A stretch of 64,000 nt of DNA from an uncultured Flavobacteriaceae bacterium (GCA_943842245.1 CALTAJ010000001.1:248001-312000), one strand, 5' to 3'; shown: positions 39,100 to 49,621, numbered from the stretch's first letter. Notes: generated by a model from the sequence alone, not told the origin. Numbers and translations are program-made.

Positions 39100-39378
39100 T
39101 TATTTATTTCCTTTATTTTTATTACCGCCGTGTCCACGATAATTTCTAGTGAGTGAAAATTCCCCAAGTTTGTGGCCTACCATGTTTTCAGTAATGTATA
39201 CTGGAACAAAGGTCTTACCGTTATGAACACCTATAGTTTGTCCAACAAAGTCTGGAGTAATTAATGAAGCACGAGACCATGTTTTAATTACAGACTTTTT
39301 ATTTTCTTCAACATTTTTTGCGACTTTCTTTTCGAGACTGTGATGAACAAAAGGTCCTTTTTTTAATGAACGAGCCAT
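39100..39378 (-). CDS. rpsS: 30S ribosomal protein S19
   Basis: 92 residues. Head protein that contacts the A-site finger and S13. It starts [18 protein letters not shown] and contains [38 protein letters not shown] and [12 protein letters not shown]. Complete. Confidence 0.97.
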   Translation of the reverse strand: MARSLKKGPFVHHSLEKKVAKNVEENKKSVIKTWSRASLITPDFVGQTIGVHNGKTFVPVYITENMVGHKLGEFSLTRNYRGHGGNKNKGNK

Positions 39379-39384
39379 ATTATC

Positions 39385-40209
39385 TTACTTTTTTCTACGT
39401 TCAATTATGAACTTATTACTAAATTTTGTTTTTGATCGTGTACGAAAACCTTTTGCAGGAATTCCGTTACGAGATCGAGGATGTCCTCCAGAAGCGCGAC
39501 CTTCACCACCACCCATGGGGTGATCAACCGGATTCATTGCTACAGGCCGTGTGCGTGGTCTTCTTCCTAACCATCTTGAACGACCAGCCTTACCGGAAAC
39601 AAGTAATTGGTGATCTGAATTAGAAACTGCTCCAATTACAGCCATGCAAGTCACAAGTACTAAACGTGTCTCTCCTGAGGGTAATTTTACAGTTGCAAAT
39701 CTTCCTTCACGAGCCATAAGCTGAGCAAAAGCACCTGCACTACGTGCGATGGAAGCTCCTTTACCGGGACTTAATTCGATACAAGAAATGACAGTACCCA
39801 AAGGTATGTCTGAAAGATAAAGAGCATTACCAATTTCTGGAACAGAATTTTTACCTGAACTTATAGTTTGTCCTACTGTCAATCCATTTGGAGCAACAAT
39901 GTATTTTTTTTCACCATCTTTATACTCTAATAGGGCAATAAATGCAGTTCGATTGGGGTCGTATTCAATAGATTTAACTTCTGCAGAAACATCAAATTTA
40001 TTCCTTTTAAAATCGATCACCCTATATCTTTTTTTGTGTCCTCCTCCGATATGGCGTGAAGTCATCTTACCTTTATTATTCCTACCTCCAGAACTTTTCT
40101 TTGGTTCTAACAAACTCTTTTCGGGCTTATCAGTAGTAATAGCGTCGAATCCATTGACTACTCTAAAACGCTGGGCGGGAGTTATTGGTTTTAATTTTCT
40201 TACTGACAT
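39385..40209 (-). CDS. rplB: 50S ribosomal protein L2
   Basis: 274 residues, needed for subunit joining and peptidyl-transferase function. Visible: the [15 protein letters not shown] motif, [15 protein letters not shown], and the C-terminal signature with the conserved histidine, [14 protein letters not shown], followed by GGHPRSRNG. Frame intact; 6 bp upstream of rpsS. Confidence 0.98.
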   Translation of the reverse strand: MSVRKLKPITPAQRFRVVNGFDAITTDKPEKSLLEPKKSSGGRNNKGKMTSRHIGGGHKKRYRVIDFKRNKFDVSAEVKSIEYDPNRTAFIALLEYKDGEKKYIVAPNGLTVGQTISSGKNSVPEIGNALYLSDIPLGTVISCIELSPGKGASIARSAGAFAQLMAREGRFATVKLPSGETRLVLVTCMAVIGAVSNSDHQLLVSGKAGRSRWLGRRPRTRPVAMNPVDHPMGGGEGRASGGHPRSRNGIPAKGFRTRSKTKFSNKFIIERRKK

Positions 40210-40218
40210 CTGACGCTA

Positions 40219-40509
40219 TTATAAATTACTATAAAAATCTATGGAATTACCATCTGCTACTTGTACTATGGCTTTTTTAGTAGAATTAGTTTGACCCTTC
40301 TGAATTCCAGTCTTTGTGTATCTCATTTTACGCTCAGGGCCATAATTTAGAGTACGAACTTTTTCTACAGTTACACCATATGCAGCTTCTACTGCTTTTT
40401 TAATTTCAACTTTATTTGCTTTTGTATTTACCAAAAAAGTATACCGGTTTTGACGCTCACTTGCTAGAGTGGCTTTTTCTGTTATGATTGGTTTAATTAA
40501 TATACCCAT
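40219..40509 (-). CDS. rplW: 50S ribosomal protein L23
   Basis: 96 residues. Tunnel-exit protein that docks trigger factor and SRP. Visible: ILIKPIITEKATLASERQN, YTFLVNTKANKVEIKKAVE and GVTVEKVRTLN, then KAIVQVADGNSIDFYS. Complete, 2 bp from rplD. Confidence 0.97.
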   Translation of the reverse strand: MGILIKPIITEKATLASERQNRYTFLVNTKANKVEIKKAVEAAYGVTVEKVRTLNYGPERKMRYTKTGIQKGQTNSTKKAIVQVADGNSIDFYSNL

Positions 40510-40511
40510 GA

Positions 40512-41141
40512 TTAACGATTCAAAAGTGATTCAAGTCCAGTAATTGAACTTTCAGAAATTATCAAACTATTAGCATTCGAAATTCCGTAAGTATTTAATT
40601 CTGAACTTATTACAACATTAGAATTTTTCAAATTACGAGAGGACAAATATACGTTTTTATTCAACTCGCCCAAGACTAACAAGCTTTTTTTGTCAGCGAG
40701 ACCAAGTGCAGAAAGCATTTTTGTATAAATCTGTGTTTGAGGCTTGTCTAACTGAAAGTCTTCTAAAATAAAAATTGATTTTTGCTTTGCTTTTAAACTT
40801 AGGGCGGATTTACGAGCTAAACGTTTTACTTTTTTATTAACCTTTTGACTGTAATCTCTTGGAGTAGGTCCAAACACTCGTCCTCCACCTTTGAATAAGG
40901 GGTTTTTAATACTACCAGCACGAGCAGTTCCAGTACCTTTTTGCTTTTTAATTTTACGAGTACTTCCCTTAACCTCTGCACGTTCTTTTGACTTGTGAGT
41001 ACCCTGGCGTTTATTAGCTAAATGAGATTTAACATCTAAGTAAATGGCATGATCATTAGGTTCTATTCCAAAAACATCAGCACTAAGTTTTACTTTTCTG
41101 CCAGTTTCTTTTCCTTTAATGTTAAGTACTTTTAATTCCAT
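40512..41141 (-). CDS. rplD: 50S ribosomal protein L4
   Basis: 209 residues. Its extended loop lines the tunnel constriction and in E. coli L4 represses the S10 operon. Visible: GTHKSKERAEVKGSTRKI, KQKGTGTARAGSIKNPLFKG (key KGTGTARAGS), GGRVFGPTPRDYSQKVNKK. Its ATG overlaps the rplC stop by one base (41141), implying translational coupling. Confidence 0.97.
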   Translation of the reverse strand: MELKVLNIKGKETGRKVKLSADVFGIEPNDHAIYLDVKSHLANKRQGTHKSKERAEVKGSTRKIKKQKGTGTARAGSIKNPLFKGGGRVFGPTPRDYSQKVNKKVKRLARKSALSLKAKQKSIFILEDFQLDKPQTQIYTKMLSALGLADKKSLLVLGELNKNVYLSSRNLKNSNVVISSELNTYGISNANSLIISESSITGLESLLNR

Positions 41142-41758
41142 TATTTTCTGATAATTACGTATGCGTTTTTATGACCTGGTACACACCCTTTAACAACTAA
41201 AAGATTTTTTTCAAGCACTACTTTTATTACTTTTAGGTTAAGGACTTTAACTTTGCTATTGCCCATTTGTCCCGCCATACGCATTCCTTTAAAAACACGA
41301 GCTGGATAAGATGCTGCACCAATAGAACCTGGAGCTCTAAGACGATTATGTTGTCCGTGAGTGGCTTGTCCAACCCCTGCAAATCCGTGACGCTTCACAA
41401 CTCCCTGAAATCCTTTTCCTTTCGATGTTCCCGAAATATCCACAAAGTCACCTTCTAGAAAGTGGTCTACAGTAACTGTATCACCTAAATTTAATTCTTG
41501 TTCAAAGTTTTGAAATTCGACGAGCTTCTTTTTAGGTGTTACTTTAGCTTTTTTGAAGTGTCCTTCAGCTGCTTTTGATACCTGCTTTTCTGCCTTGTCA
41601 TCGAAACCTAATTGAACAGCATTATACCCGTCAACCTCAACGGTTCTGACTTGGGTAACCAAGCATGGACCTGCCTCTAAAACCGTGCAAGGGATGTTTT
41701 TCCCATTATCATCAAAGAGACTGGTCATACCGATTTTTTTTCCTATTAACCCAGACAT
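41141..41758 (-). CDS. rplC: 50S ribosomal protein L3
   Basis: 205 residues. Assembly initiator near the peptidyl-transferase centre. Visible: [17 protein letters not shown], the [18 protein letters not shown] signature, [18 protein letters not shown] and [14 protein letters not shown]. Complete; shares one base with rplD. Confidence 0.98.
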   Translation of the reverse strand: MSGLIGKKIGMTSLFDDNGKNIPCTVLEAGPCLVTQVRTVEVDGYNAVQLGFDDKAEKQVSKAAEGHFKKAKVTPKKKLVEFQNFEQELNLGDTVTVDHFLEGDFVDISGTSKGKGFQGVVKRHGFAGVGQATHGQHNRLRAPGSIGAASYPARVFKGMRMAGQMGNSKVKVLNLKVIKVVLEKNLLVVKGCVPGHKNAYVIIRK

Positions 41759-41795
41759 TGTTTTGTTTTTTTATTTTTATTAAACTAATTTTTAT

Positions 41796-42101
41796 TTAAA
41801 CCTTTATCTCTACTTCAACTCCACTAGGCAACTCCAACTTCATTAAAGCATCGATTGTTTTTGATGATGAACTATAAATATCCAGTAATCGCTTGTAAGC
41901 AGATAATTTAAATTGTTCACGTGATTTTTTATTTACATGAGGTGATCTTAAAACAGTAAAGATTTTCTTATGTGTTGGTAATGGGATAGGTCCTGTTACA
42001 ACAGCACCAGTAGTTTTGACTGTTTTTACAATTTTATCAGCTGACTTATCAACTAGGTTATAATCGTATGATTTCAATTTAATTCTAATCTTTTGACTCA
42101 T
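41796..42101 (-). CDS. rpsJ: 30S ribosomal protein S10
   Basis: 101 residues. Head protein that is also NusE, a transcription antitermination partner of NusB. Visible: [38 protein letters not shown] and [19 protein letters not shown]. Complete; lies 11 bp after fusA, so the str and S10 operons are fused. Confidence 0.97.
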   Translation of the reverse strand: MSQKIRIKLKSYDYNLVDKSADKIVKTVKTTGAVVTGPIPLPTHKKIFTVLRSPHVNKKSREQFKLSAYKRLLDIYSSSSKTIDALMKLELPSGVEVEIKV

Positions 42102-42112
42102 GCTATTGCTAT

Positions 42113-44239
42113 TTATACTTTGTTACCTTTTACTTCTGAAATAACACCTTCTGAAATGCTTGAAGGGGTTTCAGCATAATGTGAAAATTCCATAGTAGAA
42201 GTTGCGCGACCTGAAGAAAGTGTCCTCAATGAAGTTACATATCCAAACATTTCAGATAACGGCACTTCGGCTTTAACTACTTTAGAGCCCGCACGGTCGT
42301 CCATTGAGTTTACTTGGCCTCGTCTCCGGTTCAAGTCTCCTACTATATCACCCATATTTTCTTCAGGAGTTAAAGCTTCTAGTTTCATTATAGGTTCCAT
42401 AATAACTGGACGAGAAGCTTTTGCAGATTCCTTAAATCCAAGTTTTGCAGCAAGTTCAAAAGACAAAGAATCAGAATCCACCGGATGAAATGATCCATCG
42501 TGTAATGTGATTTTCATAGAATCTAATTCAAAACCTGCAAGAGGTCCATTAGACATTGCTTGCTTAAATCCTTTTTCTACGGAGGGGATGTATTCCTTAG
42601 GTACATTTCCTCCTTTAATTTCATTAACAAATTCTAAACCTGGCTTTCCTTCTTCACCAGGTTCGATAGTAAATACAATATCAGCAAATTTTCCACGACC
42701 TCCGGTTTGCTTTTTGTATATCTCTCGGTGTTTAGCTTGTCCTGTTAGAGCCTCTTTGTACTCAACCTGGGGCTTACCTTGATTTACTTCAACTTTAAAT
42801 TCACGTCTAAGACGGTCTGAAATAATATCTAAGTGCAATTCTCCCATTCCTGAGATAATAGTTTGACCAGAGGCTTCATCTGTTTTGACCTGAAAAGTTG
42901 GGTCTTCCTCAGCCAATTTTGCTAAAGCCATACCTAACTTATCAACATCTGCCTTGGTTTTAGGCTCAACAGCAATTCCAATGACAGGATCTGGGAAATC
43001 CATGCTTTCTAATATGATAGGAGACTTTTCTGCAGAAAGTGTATCTCCTGTTTTAATATCCTTAAAACCAACTGCAGCTCCAATATCTCCTGCTTCGATA
43101 AAATCTATAGCATTTTGCTTGTTGGAATGCATTTGATAAATTCTTGATATGCGTTCTTTATTTCCAGAACGATTATTTAACACATATGAGCCAGCATCAA
43201 GCCTTCCAGAGTAGGCTCTAAAAAAGGCTAAACGACCAACAAATGGATCTGTTGCAATTTTAAATGCTAAAGCAGAAAATGGATCATTAACTGAGGGTTT
43301 TCTTGATATTTCTTCACTGTTGTTTGGATTTGTTCCAACTATAGCTTCTTTATCTTCCGGAGAAGGCAAATATCTGCAAACGGCATCTAGAAGAAATTGA
43401 ACACCCTTGTTTTTAAATGAGGAACCACAAACCATAGGAATAATACTCATATCTTGAGTAGCCGCACGAAGGGCTTCATGAATCTCATCAGGGCTAATTG
43501 ATTCAGGATCTTCAAAAAACTTTTCGAGTAAATTTTCGTCATATTCAGCAACAGCTTCAATTAATTCAGCTCGATACTTTTCAACATCAGAAACCATCTC
43601 TTCTGGAATTGGTACTTCATCAAAAGTGGAACCAAAATTATCTTCATGCCAGACTATAGCTTTATTTGTAACTAAGTCAACGATTCCTTTAAAGTCTTCC
43701 TCCTCACCAATGTTCAATACAATAGGCACGGCGTTTGATTTTAACATCTCTCGAACCTGAGTGCTAACATTTAAAAAATTAGCACCTTGACGGTCCATTT
43801 TATTCACAAAACCGATACGAGGGACCCTATAATTATCTGCTAATCTCCAATTAGTTTCAGATTGAGGTTCAACACCGTCAACAGCAGAAAATAAAAAAAC
43901 TAATCCATCGAGTACACGAAGAGATCGGTTAACTTCCACAGTAAAATCTACGTGGCCTGGAGTGTCAATAATATTAAAGTGATATGGCTTTGAATCATTA
44001 GTTGGATTTCCTTGATTCTGCGGAAAATTCCAAGTACACGTTGTAGCTGCAGAAGTAATTGTAATTCCCCGTTCTTGTTCTTGCTCCATCCAATCCATAG
44101 TTGCAGCTCCATCGTGAACTTCACCTATTTTGTGACTGACCCCTGTGTAGAAAAGTATACGTTCAGTCGTAGTTGTCTTACCTGCGTCGATATGAGCTGC
44201 AATCCCAATATTTCTTGTGTATTTTAAATCTCTAGCCAT
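42113..44239 (-). CDS. fusA: Elongation factor G
   Basis: 708-residue translocation GTPase. Domain I begins with the P-loop AHIDAGKTT (residues 15-23), then switch motifs [18 protein letters not shown] and [10 protein letters not shown]. Domains II-V follow, with [14 protein letters not shown] and the domain IV loop [14 protein letters not shown]. Frame and length are typical of canonical EF-G rather than EF-G2. tufA is not adjacent. Confidence 0.98.
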   Translation of the reverse strand: MARDLKYTRNIGIAAHIDAGKTTTTERILFYTGVSHKIGEVHDGAATMDWMEQEQERGITITSAATTCTWNFPQNQGNPTNDSKPYHFNIIDTPGHVDFTVEVNRSLRVLDGLVFLFSAVDGVEPQSETNWRLADNYRVPRIGFVNKMDRQGANFLNVSTQVREMLKSNAVPIVLNIGEEEDFKGIVDLVTNKAIVWHEDNFGSTFDEVPIPEEMVSDVEKYRAELIEAVAEYDENLLEKFFEDPESISPDEIHEALRAATQDMSIIPMVCGSSFKNKGVQFLLDAVCRYLPSPEDKEAIVGTNPNNSEEISRKPSVNDPFSALAFKIATDPFVGRLAFFRAYSGRLDAGSYVLNNRSGNKERISRIYQMHSNKQNAIDFIEAGDIGAAVGFKDIKTGDTLSAEKSPIILESMDFPDPVIGIAVEPKTKADVDKLGMALAKLAEEDPTFQVKTDEASGQTIISGMGELHLDIISDRLRREFKVEVNQGKPQVEYKEALTGQAKHREIYKKQTGGRGKFADIVFTIEPGEEGKPGLEFVNEIKGGNVPKEYIPSVEKGFKQAMSNGPLAGFELDSMKITLHDGSFHPVDSDSLSFELAAKLGFKESAKASRPVIMEPIMKLEALTPEENMGDIVGDLNRRRGQVNSMDDRAGSKVVKAEVPLSEMFGYVTSLRTLSSGRATSTMEFSHYAETPSSISEGVISEVKGNKV

Positions 44240-44266
44240 GCTATTATGAAGTAATGCTTTTAAAAA

Positions 44267-44743
44267 TTAAAATCTAAAATGTGAAAATGCTTTGTTCGCT
44301 TCAGCCATTTTATGGGTGTCCTGACGCTTCTTAACAGCAGCTCCTTCTTCTTTTGATGCAGCAAGAACTTCGTTAGCCAGTCTCAAGGCCATAGATTTTT
44401 CGTTGCGCTTTCTAGAGAAACTAATTAGCCATTTCATAGCAAGAGATACTTTTCTATCAGGACGAATTTGCATTGGGATTTGGAAAGTAGCACCACCTAC
44501 TCTTCGACTTCTTACCTCCACGTGGGGCATAACATTAGATAAAGCTTCCTTCCAAACCTCTATGGAAGTTTTTTCTTCATCTTGCTTACGTTCTTCAACA
44601 ATATCTATGGCGTCATAAAATATTTTAAATGCTGTAGATTTTTTTCCATCCCACATTAGCATATTAACAAACCTTGTTACTAGCTGGTCATTAAACTTTG
44701 GATCTGGTAATAATGGACGTTTTTTTGCTTGTTTTTTTCTCAT
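44267..44743 (-). CDS. rpsG: 30S ribosomal protein S7
   Basis: 158 residues. Nucleates assembly of the 30S head and lies at the E site. Visible: [39 protein letters not shown] (key MLMWDGKK), [17 protein letters not shown] and the C-terminal [17 protein letters not shown]. Complete, 27 bp upstream of fusA. Confidence 0.97.
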   Translation of the reverse strand: MRKKQAKKRPLLPDPKFNDQLVTRFVNMLMWDGKKSTAFKIFYDAIDIVEERKQDEEKTSIEVWKEALSNVMPHVEVRSRRVGGATFQIPMQIRPDRKVSLAMKWLISFSRKRNEKSMALRLANEVLAASKEEGAAVKKRQDTHKMAEANKAFSHFRF

Positions 44744-44770
44744 AATTAAATGTTAAAAGAAATAACCTTT

Positions 44771-45145
44771 TTATTTTTTGGGTCTTTTGGCGCCGTATTT
44801 TGAGCGTCTTTGCAAACGTCCTTCCACTCCGGCAGTATCCAAGGCACCACGAACAATGTGGTAACGGACCCCCGGTAAATCTTTAACTCGTCCGCCTCGA
44901 ACCAATACTATCGAGTGCTCTTGGAGGTTGTGTCCTTCCCCGGGAATGTATGCATTGACTTCTTTTCCGTTAGTCAATCGAACACGCGCTACTTTACGCA
45001 TCGCTGAGTTCGGTTTTTTTGGAGTTGTAGTGTAAACACGAGTACAAACCCCACGTCTTTGTGGACACGAATCCAAAGCAGCCGATTTACTCTTCTTGGT
45101 AATGCTGACTCTTCCTTTTCGTACTAATTGTGCAATAGTTGGCAT
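44771..45145 (-). CDS. rpsL: 30S ribosomal protein S12
   Basis: 124 residues, the decoding-centre protein and site of streptomycin-resistance mutations. Visible: [39 protein letters not shown] (key [17 protein letters not shown], with the usual Lys near 43), [19 protein letters not shown] and the second sensitive Lys near 88 in [12 protein letters not shown]. The residues are wild type. It is the first gene of the super-operon. Confidence 0.98.
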   Translation of the reverse strand: MPTIAQLVRKGRVSITKKSKSAALDSCPQRRGVCTRVYTTTPKKPNSAMRKVARVRLTNGKEVNAYIPGEGHNLQEHSIVLVRGGRVKDLPGVRYHIVRGALDTAGVEGRLQRRSKYGAKRPKK

Positions 45146-45179
45146 ATATTATATATAATATCCCATTTTTATGGGCGTG

Positions 45180-45210
45180 CAAATGTAGATTTTTTTTTCG
45201 TTTTTTCAAA
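45180..45210 (-). promoter_or_regulatory. Promoter of the str-S10-spc-alpha super-operon
   Basis: On the minus strand TTTG (45210-45207) is followed after 19 bp by TACATTTG (45187-45180). This matches the Bacteroidetes consensus TTTG-N17-23-TAnnTTTG exactly. Transcription should start near 45174, about 30 bases before the rpsL ATG. A small hairpin (CCCAT/ATGGG, 45162-45175) sits right at the predicted mRNA 5' end. Confidence 0.8.
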
Positions 45211-45476
45211 CCTTCATTTGTAAAATTTTATAATTTTTTAATAAAAAAAATGGAATTAAAATTCACTAAGCAACATTATAAATATCTACTTTATGATTTA
45301 CAAGCATAATTGGGTTAATATGATAAATGAATACAATGAATGACTTTTATAAAATCTAAAATAAAATTTTGACAAACAACTAACTGATTTATTGATTTTT
45401 ACATGTTTAGATCTAACTAAAGATTAGGCTAAATCATTAAAATAATATTAGTGATATTTATAAATTAAATTTTTAA

Positions 45477-45484
45477 TAAGTTTG
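45477..45484 (+). promoter_or_regulatory. Candidate -7 box for the 45496 gene
   Basis: TAAGTTTG matches TAnnTTTG and ends 11 bases before the ATG at 45496, which predicts a very short leader or a leaderless message. No -33 TTTG is seen at 17-23 bp. Confidence 0.4.
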
Positions 45485-45495
45485 GCAAAAAATTG

Positions 45496-46212
45496 ATGAA
45501 ATTTTATCAGCATACCATATTATTACTTTTATGTAATTTCTCCACATTATCATCTCAAGGAAATAGTTTTAATGGTGTTCAATCAGATTTAAGACTAGTT
45601 GATCTTTATGAAAACATTAAAAATAAAATAGGAAAGAAAACATATTCTAATCAAAAAATTAAAGGAACTCCTTATTTTGAAAAAACTTTTAAACTCGCAG
45701 AAGTAGAGTATTTTGGAGAATTAATAACTGATAAAATCTATATTCGTTTTAACGCCTATAATGATGAAATGGAAATTGCTTCAAGTCCATTGACCAAAAG
45801 TTCTGATAATATACTTATAAAAAATAATAAGGTTTTCTGTATAATTGAAGGAAAAACATATCGTTACCTTGGATTCAAGGAAGATAATCAGCCGCCTGCA
45901 GTTGGTTATCTTAAAGAGCTGTTCAAAGGAAAACTCTTTTCTTTTTATGAACGTAAATTTAAGGTTTACATGCAAGCTACAGTTGCTAGAACCTCATTGG
46001 AAAGATCATTTCCAGCTAGGTTTGTAGAAAAAATACAATATTATTATTCTGTTAATAATGGAGAAATAAATCAGATAAAACTTTCAAAAAAAAATATATT
46101 ATATAAATTAAAGCCACATTCTTCTTCAATAAAACAATTTATGGAAAAGAAAAATAGCAAATTAAAATCATTGAAAGATGTAGTTGAGATGTTTAATTTT
46201 ATAGACCAATAG
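45496..46212 (+). CDS. Exported protein of unknown function
   Basis: I do not recognise this 238-residue protein. The ATG at 45496 is preferred over a TTG one codon upstream. Residues 1-20 form a signal peptide (FYQHTILLLLCNFSTLSSQ), so it is periplasmic or outer-membrane associated. The mature part is lysine-rich. It has a likely beta-strand section (about 60-130, with IYIRFNAYNDEMEIA and YRYLGFKED) and a short C-terminal helix (LKSLKDVVEMFNFI), a pattern seen in small flavobacterial exported proteins without known activity. It precedes the SusC-like gene on the same strand with a 141-bp gap and may or may not belong with it. No cysteine lipobox is present. Confidence 0.72.
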   Translation: MKFYQHTILLLLCNFSTLSSQGNSFNGVQSDLRLVDLYENIKNKIGKKTYSNQKIKGTPYFEKTFKLAEVEYFGELITDKIYIRFNAYNDEMEIASSPLTKSSDNILIKNNKVFCIIEGKTYRYLGFKEDNQPPAVGYLKELFKGKLFSFYERKFKVYMQATVARTSLERSFPARFVEKIQYYYSVNNGEINQIKLSKKNILYKLKPHSSSIKQFMEKKNSKLKSLKDVVEMFNFIDQ

Positions 46213-46353
46213 CAGTTAAAGGTTTTTTAACTTAAGTAATATCCTTCCAGGATTTACAATTAACAGCTTTATCCTTTGATAACGATTTTTTGTAAAATAA
46301 CATAAATTTAACATTTTTACGTAACTTAACCCTTCCAAAAAAACAAAATTTTT

Positions 46354-47073
46354 ATGAAACATCTTTATTATTTGATGGCTTTTGTGTTCAGTTTTCAACT
46401 TACAATGGCACAAATTACAATCACTGGAAATGTTGTAGATGATCAGGGTGTTCCTCTTCCAGGTGCAACAATCTTAGAGGTTGGAACCAGTAACGGAACA
46501 ACTACAGATTTTGACGGCAACTATTCTATTACTGTTGAAGATGGTGCATCTATCTCTGCAAGTTTTGTTGGTTATGAATCATTCATTGTTACAATTGAAG
46601 ATCAAGATCAAATCAACTTTTCATTACAACAAGGAAATCAGCTAGATGAAGTAATAGTAACTTCATTAGGTATAAAACGTGAAAAGCAGGCCTTAGGTTA
46701 TGCGGTATCTGAGGTTTCAAACGAAGCCCTTGAACAGCGTGCAGAAGGAGATATTGGTCGTGTTTTGACGGGTAAAGCTTCTGGGGTTCAAATAACCAAT
46801 CAAAGTGGATTATCTGGATCTGGTACAAGTATTGTTATTCGTGGATTTAATTCATTCTCACAAGGAAATCAACCTTTATTTATTGTCGATGGAATTCCTT
46901 TTAGTAGTGAAACAAATAGTCAAGGTAATTTTGTGGATGGAAATAATGGTTCATCTAGGTTTTTGGATATTGATCCTAATAATATAGAAGCAGTAAGTGT
47001 GCTTAAAGGCTTAGCTGCAGCAACCTTATATGGAACTCAAGGACGAAATGGGGGTAATATTAATTACAACTAA
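46354..47073 (+). CDS. SusC/RagA-like TonB-dependent transporter, N-terminal part (frame-broken)
   Basis: Start of an outer-membrane TonB-dependent transporter of the SusC class. A signal peptide (about 1-19) is followed by a CarboxypepD_reg-like domain at about 21-95 (ITGNVVDDQGVPLPGATI, TTTDFDGNYSITV, ASFVGYES). A TonB-box-like segment LDEVIVTSLG and then the plug domain (GRVLTGKASGVQITNQSG, IVIRGFNSF, LFIVDGIPF) come next. After LYGTQGRNG the frame goes into NINYN and stops because of an extra G in the run at 47050-47054. The plus-one frame continues the plug exactly (VILITTKSG). Corrected, the gene would be 3,249 bp and encode 1,082 residues, a normal SusC length. Confidence 0.88.
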   Translation: MKHLYYLMAFVFSFQLTMAQITITGNVVDDQGVPLPGATILEVGTSNGTTTDFDGNYSITVEDGASISASFVGYESFIVTIEDQDQINFSLQQGNQLDEVIVTSLGIKREKQALGYAVSEVSNEALEQRAEGDIGRVLTGKASGVQITNQSGLSGSGTSIVIRGFNSFSQGNQPLFIVDGIPFSSETNSQGNFVDGNNGSSRFLDIDPNNIEAVSVLKGLAAATLYGTQGRNGGNINYN

Positions 47074-49603
47074 ATCTGGTAGCTCTGCAGGTGGTGAATC
47101 TAGCAAAAATGAAATTACAATTAATTCATCCTACTTCAATGTAGATTTTGCTTCAATGCCAGACTATCAAATGCAATATGGAAATGGTTTTGATCAAGCT
47201 TTTGGCTGGTTTTTCTCAAATTGGGGTCCCAGCTTCCAGGAAGGTGGTCCTGCAGGCTGGGGAGGACAATCTTCTATTAATGGAGCAGTTTCTGGAACTC
47301 CAGGCTATTTAAGACATCCATATACTACAGCTAGCTCAGCTACTGGGATTCCTCAAATATTAAATGCTATCGGAATTGATCCCAACGAACTTTATGAATG
47401 GAAGCCTTATGATAGTGTTGGCCAATTCTTTAACACAGGTCACGTTTTTAGTAACAATATAAATATAAGAGGAGCTACTTCTGATGGTACAGTTAACTAC
47501 AATATTAATTACGGTAATTTAGAAGATGTTGGATTTACTCCAGGAAACACAGTGAACCGAAATACTCTTAGCTTTGGAGGTAACGCACAACTATCCAATA
47601 AATTTACAGTAGGTGGAACCTTAAATTTTACTCAAACTAAATTCAAAACTCCACCAGTAGCTGCTGGATATGGAAGTAATGTTAGTGGTGAAGGTGCTTC
47701 AGTATTTGCTAATGTTTTTTATACTCCTCGAAGTGTGGATCTAATGGGTTTACCTTTTCAAAACCCTGTTACAGGTGAATCCATCTACTACAGACAAAAC
47801 AATTCGATTCAACATCCATTATGGACAGTGAATAACGCTTCTAACATTCAAAATACCAATCGAGTTTTCGGAGGAACAAATATTTCTTATGGAATCAATG
47901 ATAATTTGAATCTTTCATATCGTTATGGTGTTGATGTATATTCTGAAAATAATATTAACTACACAAATAAAGGAGGTAAAACAGGTTCTCTTGTTAACAG
48001 AAATGGTATTTATGAAACTTGGAATAATACAAAATCAATTTACAATCATAATGTTAATATTTCAGGTGACTATGACATTGATGAATTTGGGGTAACTTTC
48101 AATTTAGGTGTTGATTCTAGAAGTGATACTTTTGATCAAAATGGTACTCGTAGTACTGGGCAGCAAGTTTTTGGTGTTCTACGACACTTCAATTTTGAAC
48201 AACAAGACGAAATCCAATTTCTCGAAAAAAGAAATATTATTGGGGCTTTTGCCCAAGCTGAGATTGATTATAATCGTTTTGTATATCTTACACTTGCTGG
48301 AAGAAAAGATTGGGTTTCAAACCTAGCTCCAGAAAATCGTTCGATTATTTATCCTTCGGCATCCGCATCATTTATTCCTACTTCAGCCTTTCCTGAAATC
48401 AAAAGCGACAAGATTAGTTTCTTGAAAGTGAGGGCAGGCTATGGAACTTCTGCAAACTTTCCTTTTGAATATCCTATTGCAGCAACTCTAAATATTGATA
48501 CACAATCGTTTATTAGGAATGGTGGATATATAATATCAAATACATCAGGATCAGTATTAGGTAACCCCAATTTAAAACCTGAGCGAATAGATGAAATAGA
48601 GTTTGGGGTTGAAGGGCGTTTTTTTAATAATCGTTTAAGGATGGACCTTTCTATTTATAATAAAAAAACTAATGATCTTATTATAAGTAGACCTTTGGAT
48701 CCATCAACCGGATACACTTCAACTCAAACTAATATTGGATTAATTGAGAATAAAGGAGTTGAATTAGACTTGTCTATGGATTGGATTCAAAGCGATGATG
48801 GGATTAACTTTTCAACTTCACTAAATTGGTCCACTAACGATGCAATAGTTATTGATTTAGGTGAAGATACCGACAGAATTGTATATGCTGGATTTGGAAC
48901 ATTGGGTAATGCGGCAATACCAGGAGAATCTTTAGGCTCCATAATAGGATCATCAATTACGCGAGTTGGTGCTACAATAGAAAACTCTCGTTGGGTTGGT
49001 GGTGATGGGGGTCTTGCTGTAAACAATCAAGGTAGTTACGACGAAACTTTTGATCCAACTATTATTGGAGATGCAAATCCAGATTGGATTGCTAATATTA
49101 GCAATAGCTTGTCTTACAAAAATCTGAGTTTAAATTTCTTGTTTAATTTTCAAGCTGGGGGCGATATTTACAGTACTACTGTAGCTACTCTTCTCGGTCG
49201 TGGATTAACTACTGACACCTTAGATCGTGAATTGAGTTTTATCCTTCCAGGAATTAACAATGGACAACCTAACAACAAACAAATTAACAATTCAACATTC
49301 TATTTCAGTAACGTATTATACGGTCCTGATGAAATGAGAATGTATGATGCTTCGCATTGGAGACTTGGAGAGGTCTCTATTTCTTATAGTTTGCCTAAAA
49401 GTTTAATTGACAACACTCCATTTGGAAATATTTCAATAACAGCCTCTGGATTTAACTTATTCTATGATGCAATTAATATGCCTGATGGTACAAATTTTGA
49501 TCCCAATATTGCAGGAGTTGGAGTTGGTAACGGAAGAGGATTTGATTTTCTTAATGGGCCAAGTGCCAAAAGATATGGTGCAAGTGTCAAACTTACATTC
49601 TAA
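47030..49603 (+). CDS. SusC/RagA-like TonB-dependent transporter, barrel part (frame-broken)
   Basis: Continuation of the same transporter; real coding begins at about 47051 with VILITTKSG, and the first seven residues of the open frame are out of phase. It contains the end of the plug and the 22-strand beta barrel: many aromatic-rich alternating strands, SusC-type motifs (NYGNLEDVGFTPGNTV, FLKVRAGYGTS, NPNLKPERIDEIEFGVEG), DWIANISNSLSYKNLSLNF and a C-terminal terminal strand ending YGASVKLTF. The barrel is intact to the last phenylalanine, as needed for Bam insertion. With the SusD-like lipoprotein 18 bp downstream it would import an unidentified glycan or peptide ligand. Confidence 0.88.
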   Translation: MELKDEMGVILITTKSGSSAGGESSKNEITINSSYFNVDFASMPDYQMQYGNGFDQAFGWFFSNWGPSFQEGGPAGWGGQSSINGAVSGTPGYLRHPYTTASSATGIPQILNAIGIDPNELYEWKPYDSVGQFFNTGHVFSNNINIRGATSDGTVNYNINYGNLEDVGFTPGNTVNRNTLSFGGNAQLSNKFTVGGTLNFTQTKFKTPPVAAGYGSNVSGEGASVFANVFYTPRSVDLMGLPFQNPVTGESIYYRQNNSIQHPLWTVNNASNIQNTNRVFGGTNISYGINDNLNLSYRYGVDVYSENNINYTNKGGKTGSLVNRNGIYETWNNTKSIYNHNVNISGDYDIDEFGVTFNLGVDSRSDTFDQNGTRSTGQQVFGVLRHFNFEQQDEIQFLEKRNIIGAFAQAEIDYNRFVYLTLAGRKDWVSNLAPENRSIIYPSASASFIPTSAFPEIKSDKISFLKVRAGYGTSANFPFEYPIAATLNIDTQSFIRNGGYIISNTSGSVLGNPNLKPERIDEIEFGVEGRFFNNRLRMDLSIYNKKTNDLIISRPLDPSTGYTSTQTNIGLIENKGVELDLSMDWIQSDDGINFSTSLNWSTNDAIVIDLGEDTDRIVYAGFGTLGNAAIPGESLGSIIGSSITRVGATIENSRWVGGDGGLAVNNQGSYDETFDPTIIGDANPDWIANISNSLSYKNLSLNFLFNFQAGGDIYSTTVATLLGRGLTTDTLDRELSFILPGINNGQPNNKQINNSTFYFSNVLYGPDEMRMYDASHWRLGEVSISYSLPKSLIDNTPFGNISITASGFNLFYDAINMPDGTNFDPNIAGVGVGNGRGFDFLNGPSAKRYGASVKLTF
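47050..47054 (+). other. 1-nt frame break in a G run inside the susC-like gene
   Basis: Five G residues are present (AAATGGGGGTAATATT). Four would keep the frame from GRNG into VILITTKSG, the standard end-of-plug motif. It is a short homopolymer, so a sequencing error is the simplest explanation; slippage or true inactivation is possible. Confidence 0.85.
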
Positions 49604-49621
49604 AATTCAAAAAACAAAAAC

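Larger units (their letters stand above)
45146..45495. other. 350-bp AT-rich divergent intergenic region
   Basis: This is the only intergenic stretch longer than 300 bases. It holds the rpsL promoter on its left side and, at its right end, a -7 box TAAGTTTG at 45477-45484 for the plus-strand gene. In between I see only AT-rich sequence with stop codons in all frames and no convincing RNA structure. Confidence 0.6.

Noticed and set aside
30090..44618. Antisense open frames within the ribosomal operon
   Set aside because: All lie opposite well-recognised ribosomal genes and lack family resemblance.
46214..46232. Hairpin after the 45496 gene as a terminator
   Set aside because: The stem is 7 bp of mostly A-T pairs and is not followed by a T run.
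47050..47054. Confident phase-variation switch
   Set aside because: Five G residues is short for slippage control; error is at least as likely, so it is only raised as a possibility.
46354..49603. SusC-like region as two real genes
   Set aside because: The split falls inside the conserved plug motif GRNG-VILITTKSG and one base restores a normal 1,082-residue protein.
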